This document shows, piece after piece, positions 55,589-64,000 of a stretch of DNA of 64,000 nt. Source of the DNA: Aureobasidium sp. EXF-3400. Taxonomy: Eukaryota > Ascomycota > Dothideomycetes > Dothideales > Saccotheciaceae. Location: the NCBI GenBank assembly GCA_024195585.1, contig SWBL01000103.1, forward strand, positions 84,051-148,050. The letters are read 5' to 3'. Position 1 is the stretch's first letter, and the number at the start of each line of letters is the position of its first letter. The position numbers and the translations under genes were made by a program. The notes under the pieces were generated by a model. That model was not told the origin of the DNA and did no database searches. It saw only the letters and a list, made by a program, of their open reading frames with translations.

Positions 55589-55858
55589 TTAGATGCCCTC
55601 CTTGTTGGCCTTGGCAGAGGCCTCGTGGGAGTGCTGGTCGAGCTTGTCGGAAGCAGCGCCCATGGCACCGGAGACACGGCCGGAGATGGAGTCGTCGGCG
55701 GTGTTACCCTTGGCCTGCTGCTTGTTGGCCTCCTTGGAAGCCTCGGCAGAGTTGCCCTGGATGGTCTCGGAGACGTAGTTGACGGCATTGCCGATGGAGT
55801 TGGAGATCTGGCCAACGATACCCTCGTTAGGCTTGTCGACGTTAGGGGCGTTAGACAT
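55589..55858 (-). CDS. Grg1/Ccg-1-like glucose-repressible stress protein
   Basis: Single exon, 89 residues, starting MSNAPNVDKPNEG. The core NYVSETIQGNSAEASKEANKQ.AKGN followed by a second helix AMGAASDKLDQHSHEASAKANKEG is the Grg-1 pattern of amphipathic, Ala/Lys/Ser-rich helices, similar to LEA proteins. Neurospora grg-1/ccg-1 is abundant, repressed by glucose and clock-controlled; the exact role is not known. No signal peptide. The codon use is highly biased (GCC, AAG, GTC-type), as in a strongly expressed gene. Confidence 0.85.
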   Translation of the reverse strand: MSNAPNVDKPNEGIVGQISNSIGNAVNYVSETIQGNSAEASKEANKQQAKGNTADDSISGRVSGAMGAASDKLDQHSHEASAKANKEGI

Positions 55859-56210
55859 TTTGATGGAGTAGTGGTTGGTTTGGTATTGAAAAGGTAGAAG
55901 AGTGATTTGTGTGTGTTGATGAGAAGAAGAAGCAAAAGAACAAAGGTGGTGGCTCTTCTTATACTTGTAGCTTCGTCCACGTGCGAGCAGTGGGCATTCC
56001 ACAATGATCGAATGTGTACCCACTCCAGCCTCATTCACTCGCCAACTGACATCAAGGCGTTTCCCCTTGCTAACGACATCGAGCCATGGTCTGACGCTAT
56101 AGCAACTCAATAGCCAATCCAGGGCCAGACTCTGGAATGGACAGACGGCCCCGCCAATTGTTGCTTGCGTAACAAAAGTCCCTCTGCTGAATTGATCACG
56201 CACCCCTCAT
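55859..56210 (-). promoter_or_regulatory. Promoter of the Grg1-like gene with STRE-like elements
   Basis: Two CCCCT/AGGGG stress-response-type pentamers occur at 56063-56067 and 56203-56207, and a TATAAG lies about 110 bp upstream of the ATG. These are short motifs and only suggestive. Confidence 0.35.
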
Positions 56211-57162
56211 TTGCCTACGTCATAGCTTCGATTCTCCAAACGGCTCTCTGGCAAGCGCTACATTGGGAAATTGCCATTATTCTGGAAAACTCGACGTATC
56301 CAGGTCGTACAGCTTCAGCTTCATTCTGACTTGCTTCTCATAGAGAAAGCATCTAGAGAGTCCCCTCTTCTTTCTCTTCTGCTCTTGACATGCAGAAAAC
56401 AACAGCGGGGCTATCAAGAAGCAGGGTCGATTCAGACCGGGGAAGCTTGGAAAGCTGCCCTGAACATCCTTTCCGTTTGCGGGAGCTGCTCTGCCACTGA
56501 CATCATTGTGGTGCTTTCTGCTGTCGATGCCAGATATCATCTCGATCTTGATGCTTTCACCAAAGCTCGATCTGATTGCATGTGAATAAGACGGTGAAGC
56601 CGCGGCTGAAGCCTACGGCAGGACACGGAAAGAGTTACGACGCCCTCGTAAAGTATTTTGAGCAGAAAAGGCAAGCAGTTTGGAGGTGGTAGAGACGTAT
56701 TGGTTTGCCTGTTAACATGAAGTCGAACAGCTGGGTCGTCCTGCAGGGGGAATGACATCTGAAGAAGCTTCGCGACGATCTACTCTAGCTGCGAATCCCC
56801 CTCGGAGGGGGAGGGGCTGTGTCGCCAGGGGAAACAAGATCAGACCAACTACATCACAGTAAACACACGGGTCCACTTCCGGTAGCAAGGAGGGGGTTAC
56901 GTATGCTTTGCGATTGATGACAGGTTGCAAGACAGCACACGAGTCGCATACACTCCCCGTCTCACGGCTTCCAAAGATGCCGGATCCGAGCTGTGCAGCA
57001 GTCTTCTCGAATGGTACCAAGGGCTGGGGGAGAGTCGTCTCACCATCCACTATCCACCATCTCGATGTTCGAAGAGATATGAGAAAAAGGGTATATTGAG
57101 AAAGAGAAGGACATGAAATAAACAACATCCATCAAGAACTCAGAGATGACAACTACAGCAGC
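56211..57162. other. Intergenic region
   Basis: No gene seen. It contains the upper promoter of the Grg1-like gene and the 3' flank of the DUF3602 gene. Confidence 0.45.
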
Positions 57163-57669
57163 CTAGAAAGGCTCACCACCAGGCAAACGTGCCTTTTCAG
57201 GACGAGACAGCACATCGTCAACACCCTTTTCAATCTGCTGCTTCAACTCCTCCTGTTTTCGCGCCTCGTCCTCATGCTTCTTCCTCAACTTGTTCGCCAT
57301 GTCCTCATCCACGCCAAAGAAATTGCCCATTCCTCCTCTGCCATGGCGAACCACCGTCGGCTCTTTGTTATTCTCCTCGTTTGTCTTTGGAGCAGGTGTA
57401 CCATCGCCTAGAACATGACTTGTGTCTGCGCCTTCGAACTTGCCAGTCGCTTTGAGTTCGCGAGGACTGTAGTAGTTGCCAGCTCCTCCTCGTCCAGTGT
57501 GCGCGTATTCTTGATTGTGAAGAGCAGGGTGTGCGCTACCGGCGTACTCCTCGGCGTCTTGCTGGTTGCGTTCGAGGTCTGCGGATATCTTCTCGTTTGT
57601 CGCGTTGCTCGTCTTTGTCGCGTTGAGTGCTTCAATGTTTCCCGCTCCGCCGCGTCCAAAGGCTGGCAT
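57163..57669 (-). CDS. DUF3602 (Par32-like) GRGGAGN-repeat protein
   Basis: Single exon, 168 residues from MPAFGRGGAGN, the usual start of this family; the frame is open 54 codons further upstream, but that part has no family match. Three phased motifs are visible: FGRGGAGNIEA, TGRGGAGNYYS and HGRGGMGNFFG. The C-terminal half is a charged helix (MANKLRKKHEDEARKQEELKQQ). The yeast member Par32 controls ammonium-transporter activity downstream of TORC1. A like role here is by family only. Confidence 0.85.
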   Translation of the reverse strand: MPAFGRGGAGNIEALNATKTSNATNEKISADLERNQQDAEEYAGSAHPALHNQEYAHTGRGGAGNYYSPRELKATGKFEGADTSHVLGDGTPAPKTNEENNKEPTVVRHGRGGMGNFFGVDEDMANKLRKKHEDEARKQEELKQQIEKGVDDVLSRPEKARLPGGEPF

Positions 57670-58587
57670 CTTGTCTTTCACTCGATAGGAGGGGTGCTTG
57701 ATTACAGAGAATGTGGAGTCGCGATGAGGCTTCAATCGGGTGGTCGCGTGCGGATCCGGAGTCAGAGTGCCTTGACGGGACGTATCAAAGTCTATAGAGA
57801 GTGACTTGTCTTGCTTCAATTGGATATACAAGCGGAGAATTCAAGCAGAGTGGTAGAATGAGAGAGAATGATCGTTATCTGACAGACATGAGAGCATGAC
57901 AACTGCTATGACGTATCGACAATTCAATTTCTTAGGTGGTGGCCCTGTTGCTGGGCAGCTATTTTTTCTTTTTCTTTTCTTTTTTTCCCTTGATCAATCA
58001 TGCTCTTTCTTGCTATATATGCTTTATCAAATACTCAATCTTTGCTACTTGATTGTCCAAGTCTCACAAGTACACCATAGTCTCCGAGCCTTCGAATCGT
58101 CTCTTAAAGAGACAGAACGTAGACATCTGGCTCGAAGTAGCACAACAGCTTGAATTCTCTACGATTTCCATATTGCATGCTTCCATCATCCGGGCTTCCT
58201 TCAATTTTGACATCAACACCCGCCAAGGACATGGCAAAGCCGTAATAAGACACTGAAGAACCCAAGTATCTGTTCTTGGTCTGTTCAGACTGAAATTTGA
58301 GACAGTTACACCAGAGAGTCATCGAGTGGACGCAGATGAGATGTCTGTCAGGGTTGCACAAACAACATTTGGAAGTTGAGGGAAAAAAAGAAAAGAAAAA
58401 TAGTTTCCCGAATCCGACTTCTTCTTCGGGAAACTTTGTGTCCACCACTTGCAACGCCCTATACTTGACAACATGGAAAAACACAAAATTATAACATTGC
58501 CTACAGCATCAATGGACACCCAAACGAAGTACAGTACGAGGCTTCCCGCTGGATGAAAGGCGAAGCAGCACTCCCTCACAACAAACC
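57670..58587. other. Intergenic region upstream of MFS transporter and DUF3602 gene
   Basis: The two flanking genes diverge, so both promoters lie here. There is a T-rich tract at 57961-57985. No gene seen. Confidence 0.45.
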
Positions 58588-59960
58588 ATGTCCTCCTCGC
58601 TCCAAACCCTCGAGATGGAGTCCCTCGATACACATGAAGCAGAACAAGATGAACAAACACCACACCTCCCACCCATCGACGGTGGTCTCCAAGCCTGGGC
58701 AATCCTCCTCTCCGCATTCACTTTTGAAGCCATCCTCTGGGGCTTCCCACTCTCGTTTGGCATTTTCCAAGAATACTATTCTACGCTCCCACAACTCGAA
58801 AACAACAAATATATCACCTATATCGGTAGTATAGCGACTGGAATTTGTTACATGGGGGCGCCGTTGATGGCACCCTTGGTGAAGAGGTTTCCCAGATGGC
58901 AAGGGATGATGGTGAAGGTGGGTTGGGTGATTTGTTTGGGTGCTTTGGTTGCTGGCAGTTTTGCTGAGAGCATTGGAGGGTTGATCGTTACACAGGGAGT
59001 CATGTATGGAGGTAAGTGTTCCTCTGTTTTCTTGGTGGTGTTTGCGTTCTTGATGCTGATCATGTCCTTACAGCTGGCTACCTCATCATCTTCTACCCTG
59101 TGGTCAGCATGGTCAATGAATGGTGGGTGACCCGCCGTGGACTTGCTTGGGGTATTCTCCTCGGCTCTTCCGGTGTATCAGGAGTCGCATACCCCTTCAT
59201 CAACGAAGCACTTTTGCACAAATACGGCTACAAAACCACGTTACGCGCAATGGCTGTGGCTACGATTCTCATGACTGGTCCATTACTCCCATGCCTGAAA
59301 ATCCGACTCCCTCCTTCTCAGTCTTCTTATCTGGCAAAGACAGATTGGACATTCATCAAGAAACCCATCTTCTGGTTGTATATCTGCTCGACTGTGAGTC
59401 AGAGTCTAGGCTTCTACCTACCGAGTCTGTATCTGCCTTCTTATGCAGCAAGCATGGGGTTAAACTCAACATCAGGCGCCATGTTAATCGCCCTCATGAA
59501 CATCTCCTCAGTCTTCGGCCAATTCACATATGGCTACCTCTCCGATGGACGAGTTGCCCTAAACGCACTTCTCCTTTCCACAATGCTGGTATCAACAATA
59601 GTAGCACTAACACTCTGGGGCCTTGCAGAATCGCTAGCCGTGCTAGTTATCTTTGCTTTGGTGTACGGGTTCTTCGCATATGCTTATTTAGCTATGCGGG
59701 TGAGGATGGGCACAGCAGTTGCAGCTGAGCACAGCGATGCCATGATCATGTTCTGTCTGTTCTCTTTTGCGCAAGGAATTGGCAATGTGCTTGCTGGACC
59801 CGTCAGTGGAGCGCTGCTGCTTCCTGATGTTGACGAACACGCTTATGGATTCGTCAGATATAAGATTCTGATTATCTTTACTGGCGCCGCAATGTTTGCG
59901 AGTGCTGCATTTATTGCACTGTCTTATCTCGTGCCCTCGAAAGTCAAGAGGGGGGTCTGA
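58588..59960 (+). CDS. MFS transporter, monocarboxylate (MCT) type
   Basis: Two exons (58588-59011, 59074-59960) give 436 residues. A short acidic N-terminus is followed by the family entry DGGLQAWAILLSAFTFEAILWGFPLSFGIFQEYY. About 12 membrane segments are visible, including IGSIATGICYMGAPLMAPLVKR, GGLIVTQGVMYGGAGYLIIFYPVVSMVNEWWVTRRGLAWGI, GSSGVSGVAYPFINEALL and FGQFTYGYLSDG. The WWVTRRGLAWGI and YLSDGR blocks match the MCT (SLC16-like) group. It should move monocarboxylates or related organic acids across the plasma or an internal membrane. Substrate unknown. Confidence 0.9.
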
Positions 59961-60222
59961 AACAACAACCACGAAGCAGACAAGAGCACAAAAAAGCGTG
60001 GATCAATCTTCTAATATACAACGTCTGTTATTACTACGTATTCCAATGCCCTCGCTACGCTTTTTTTTTTTTGGAAAAGCATGAACGCTATGCTCAAAAA
60101 GAAACTGCAATATTGGCTATCGACAAGAAAAGGTCTCCAGCCCGAGATTAGCAATAATTATGAGAACTCATGTGTTAGACACTATTGTTCCTTTTTCGAT
60201 GCCTTTTTCGCGTACGATGTGA

Positions 60223-62516
60223 CTAGAATTGACGCGAGCCATGCTCCGTAGGACTGAGGACTTCCTCTGCTTTGGCATCCGAGCTAGAGCTGGAGAAGCC
60301 AAAGTTGGTGAACTGAGGGGTAGCAGTTGCGCCTGAGGTTGAAGATGAAGCATTGGCTTGGCTGGCGCTTGCTTGAGAATTGGAAGGAGCCGTTTCTTTG
60401 TTATAGAATGCTGGTGCGGTCGACGGCATTTGGCGGCTGGGGATTTTCTTCTCAGGCATCTTCAGATCAAGTGATGTGGTGAGAGAGCCACGTCTCAGCT
60501 CTTCAAGCTTCTCTTCAGGGTTCTGTGAAGTAAGTCAGTAGGGCAAAGGTCGATGGAGATAAGAGTGCATACCCAATCTGCCTGCTCAGGAACACCTTCT
60601 GCAGATGGAAGTTGTCCATTGTTGTCTCGTTCGCCTGACCAGAAATTTGCTCTGCGGATAGGTGCTGGCGTGACTGGAAGGCTAGGACGCTCTACCTCGG
60701 AGGGAAATTCGGTAAGTATCAAGCTCTCTCTGCGCTCGAATTGGGTGCTTGTTGCAGGAGATTTGGGGTGGACCGAGCTTCTACGACGACTTGACTGAGA
60801 CTCATTAAGACTACGGACGTAGTTGTCAATGCCGGCGACGTCGTCCCAAGCATTTCTATTGTTTGCGGCCCAGTCTTCCCAAGGAGTATCTGAAGTGATC
60901 TTGATGACGGGGGTGGACGGACTGTTGACACTAGCTGTGAAATCGGCAGATGGAATGGTAACCCCAGGTTGAGGAGTCGAGTCAGGGGAATCAAGATCCT
61001 CGAGGAATCTTCTGGTAGGGGCAGCGGCTTGTCTCTCTTCCCAGGGGAACACGGGCTTGGGCTTTGCTGTAGGTGGGTCGGGCTTAGTCTTGGGTACCTC
61101 ATACCACATATCCTTGGGAGGTTCAGGGTAGGCCTTGGGTGGGCGGAAGAGTTCCTTGTCTTGGTTAAAGTCGTAAGTCGTGGTAGGGAAGTTGGCGGCT
61201 TCAGGTTTTGAATGGGTGGGTGGCTCCATACTGATTCAATGTCAGAACGAATGCTCCTATAGACAAGTATAATTTCCTTACCGAGTCGCATCCCACTCTG
61301 CCTGTGGCGCGGAGAATCTTCTTTGCTCTACTGTCGGTGTGGGCTCAACACGACCTTGGGAAAGCTCTTCTCCTAGCTCCCTCTCCTCAGCAGGATCGGC
61401 CTCAGTAGTAAGGATAGGAGCTTCTGGCTCTGGGACGGGAGAGGATGCAGGCGAATAGCGACCTGAAGTATACTCGGCAGCCTGTGAGGTATTAGCAAAG
61501 AGCCATCTCGAAATTTGAGATGCACATCTCACCGGCTCCTTGAAGTGTCTGTCATAGACTGCCCACCAACGATAGAGAAGTTCGTTGTATGCTCCAGGAG
61601 TCGCACTCTGTGATCTGGAGCTGTTCCAAGGCTTGTTCTTTCCAATGAAATGAACCACAGCGATTCGCGACTTGTGGTAGCGGTAGGCGGGCTCGTATTG
61701 GTAGTTTGCACTTGGAGTACAGTTGTAGACGAAGCTCAAGCGATGCCAGTTTTTGTGTTCATAGTACTGGTTCAGGAGACCTTGGTCTGCTCCATCGAAA
61801 CTGTCTCCTGTGGTAGCCAGTGTCTTCAATGCCCAGTAGTCTCCCATGTGTGGTGAAATGACCATAACTCCAGTGTTGAAGGCATCGGGCCAACCAACAT
61901 CGGGCGCACCAGCAAATGATGCCTCGAGATCAAAGAGCTCATCGGGAGCGCGGAGGGCAACAGTATCTGCGTCAAGGTAGACGATCTTACGGAATTGAGT
62001 CTGGCGCCAGAGGTTGATCTTGGTAAAGGCATCGCGGAGGTCACCACGACCCATCAGGTAGAGATTGGCAAGGTTGGGAGAGGTAATGCGCTCTACGGGG
62101 ATAACGTAGTCATACAATGACTGGGCGGGGTTAGTCTTGAGGCATTGAGCTGGCTTTGCTGAGCCGTACCTTGAGTTCGGTGATAGTAGCAGATCGTAGA
62201 GAGTCGACAGTAATGAGTACGGCCAGCTTCTTCTTTGTTCCGTTATCTCTTAGGGAATGCGCAAGCACGGCGGCTCCTGTTCTTGGTTAGATGGTTGCGC
62301 ATACGAAGTACTACGTCTACTAGGACCACATACCGGCAACGTACGAGTCGCTCGTAACCAACTACAAGACGAATGGTTAGCATATCCGTCCAACGAAGAA
62401 GAGATCGTGAGATCGTGAGATGGTGAGATCGTGACTCGAAGCGGAGCGCTCGCAACCAAGAATTGCGAGATCATAAGACTAACCGTGCAATAGACGTCTT
62501 CCAGACGACCAGCCAT
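60223..62516 (-). CDS. Glycogenin, glycogen-initiating glucosyltransferase
   Basis: Seven exons (62516-62484, 62361-62334, 62276-62170, 62120-61533, 61481-61282, 61230-60573, 60522-60223) close in frame at 637 residues. The GT8 domain has EDVYCTLVTSDSYVAGAAVLAHSLRDNG at the start, RKIVYLDADTVALRAPDELF (DxD at about 102-104 binding Mn2+/UDP), FNTGVMVISP, GADQGLLNQYY and HFIGKNKPW. The tail (from about 250) is Pro/Ser-rich and disordered, ending SPTEHGSRQF, with a conserved WEERQ-type and ADWNPEEKLEELRRGSL motif. The enzyme self-glucosylates and primes glycogen. Intron 4 (51 nt, 61532-61482) has no stop and keeps frame. Confidence 0.93.
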
Positions 62517-63395
62517 CTTGATGAACGACAGGGCGAGATTCTGAAAGTGTGAAAGTAATGTCGAGATTGAATGAGGACGTGAGGATTTGTTGGGAGTTGA
62601 GAGGTAATAACAAGACAGCAACGCTTAGACAAAACAGCGCTTTATACAGACTCAATTATTGCAAGAATACAGCCGCTCGTCACTTTCAAGCAATGCAATG
62701 TGAAAGACAAGAAACTATGTGCAGTACAGAGTACAGTTGGAGCGGGAGGCAGGAAGGAATATAACCTCGAGGGAGCAGGCAATGACAAAATGTCCGATGA
62801 TGCTTTGGCTGGACTGCTCGCTTGCTTGGAGCCCCGGTCCTCCACACGATCCCCACTCTGCCCACTACGACATCAGCAACGATCTTCACACGAGCATCCG
62901 CAACGGAACAGTCGCTCCAGTCAGCTCACAGCTGTATCCTGTCCAATCAATCACAAGCCTCTTCTCCGCAATCTTTATCTGATTATGACCCGTTTTGCTA
63001 CTTGGTACAGTACCACATGAGGCGACTGCATTATCTTTCTCCGCACTATTACGCTCGAGTCCGACGCAAACTGGGGCGGCCATGCCATGTTTATGGCCCT
63101 CGAGAAACACAGGCAAGCCCCTTTTTGCTTTGTAGGAACGCCGTTAAGCTAGGCGTGCTCCCCGATGCAGACCTACGTAGGACGAATGATCACAGCTCAA
63201 GAAACGTTGGACAAGATATTTGGAGATACTTCATGAAACGCTTGATGAAGTTGAAGAAAATTTTGTTGTTTTTGGACGACGAGCTTTTGACTCCCTGGCG
63301 ATAGCGCCGACTCCTGTACGTGCCGCCATAACAAGTGCATTGAAAAACACCCTAACCGTGGCTATCATTTGCTCCAATCATGCATCACCGCGCAT
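62517..63395. other. Intergenic region upstream of glycogenin, 3' of uS3
   Basis: No gene. A 160-codon plus-strand ORF (62822-63304) shows no domain and mixes Ser/His-rich sequence of no coding character. Confidence 0.45.
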
Positions 63396-64000
63396 TTATT
63401 GCTGCTCCTGCTGCTCGGCAGCGGGCTGCTCGCCCTGCTGCTCACCCTGCTCAGCAGCACGCTGGGCCTCGGCGGCCTGCTGGGCAGCGGCGGCCTTGGC
63501 ACCGTAGTCCTGGGACATGGGCTGGACAACGCTCTGCTCCTCCTTGGGCTCAATGATGGTGACTGAGTCGGGGAGAGCCTTCTGGGGACCAGCCTTGCCC
63601 TCGGGGTCGGCACCGCGCATGATCTTGACCTTGATACCGAGAACACCCTGGCGGAGGAGGACGTGGCGAGTGGCAGAGTCGATGAAGTCCTTGGCGGGCT
63701 GACCGGAGTGGATCATGAAACCGTCCTGAAGATGCATGTTAGTATTGAGATTGGCGTAATGTCGACACTGTGAAACATACAGTGAACTTCATGGACTTGG
63801 CACGGGCGGCGCGCAGCTTGCCGGAAACGACAACCTCGCAACCCTTGGCACCAGACTCCATGATGAAACGGAGGACACCGTAGCATGCTCTGCGGACGGC
63901 AAGACCGTTGAGGAGCTTGTATCTGAGGGACTCGCACTGGGCGACAGCGGAGAGACCACGGTTCTGGACCTTGGCGGCGTAGAGCGAGACAGAGTTCTCG
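63396..64000 (-). CDS. rps3: 40S ribosomal protein uS3 (S3), 5' part missing
   Basis: The gene runs off the right edge, so the N-terminal part is absent. Exons 64000-63781 and 63725-63396 join in frame at [14 protein letters not shown]. Recognisable blocks are [60 protein letters not shown] and the C-terminal domain [59 protein letters not shown]. The tail is Gln/Ala-rich ([25 protein letters not shown]), as in other fungi. It forms part of the mRNA entry tunnel of the small ribosomal subunit. Confidence 0.95.

Noticed and set aside
62822..63304. 160-codon plus-strand ORF
   Set aside because: No domain, poor codon character, and it lies in the spacer between glycogenin and uS3.

Overview
This window is nuclear DNA from a filamentous ascomycete (Pezizomycotina). 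The evidence is short introns of about 50 nt with GT..AG ends and GCTAAC-like branch sites, a PacC pH regulator, a class VI-like chitin synthase, a GPI-type GH76 cell-wall enzyme, a Grg1/Ccg-1 stress protein, an Rpn2 proteasome subunit, a Swc3 subunit and an animal-type (6-4) photolyase. The gene content suits Dothideomycetes, but that rank is an inference. Exon coordinates were worked out by hand from splice signals; nearly every spliced model closes in frame.

Left part (1-26.3 kb). A low-complexity hypothetical protein is followed by a decayed ABC-C transporter relic, a secreted class II-type haem peroxidase, a 2.6 kb gene-poor stretch, a catalase, a CmcJ/NvfI-family oxidoreductase, chitin synthase, a GH18 chitinase, a frame-broken MARVEL-like membrane gene, proline dehydrogenase, a cupin, a Dfg5/Dcw1-like GH76 enzyme, and a divergent pair made of an NmrA-like protein and a frameshifted FAD monooxygenase. 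Peroxide metabolism (peroxidase, catalase) and wall remodelling (chitin synthase, chitinase, GH76) are the recurring themes.

Middle part (26.3-44 kb). Two tandem paralogues of a Cys/His-rich protein share one intron position and may be a lineage-specific family. They are followed by an ABHD12-like hydrolase, Swc3, Rpn2, a purple acid phosphatase with an upstream CACGTG box, and a 2OG-Fe(II) oxygenase.

Right part (44-64 kb). An ankyrin-repeat protein with a C-terminal nucleic-acid-deaminase-like domain is the most unusual gene. It is flanked by short dispersed repeats and an unrecognised convergent gene. Then come the (6-4) photolyase, PacC with a cluster of GCCARG sites upstream, Grg1, a DUF3602 protein, an MCT-type MFS transporter, glycogenin and the 3' part of ribosomal protein uS3. 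There is no sign of a large biosynthetic gene cluster, CRISPR array, rRNA or convincing tRNA.
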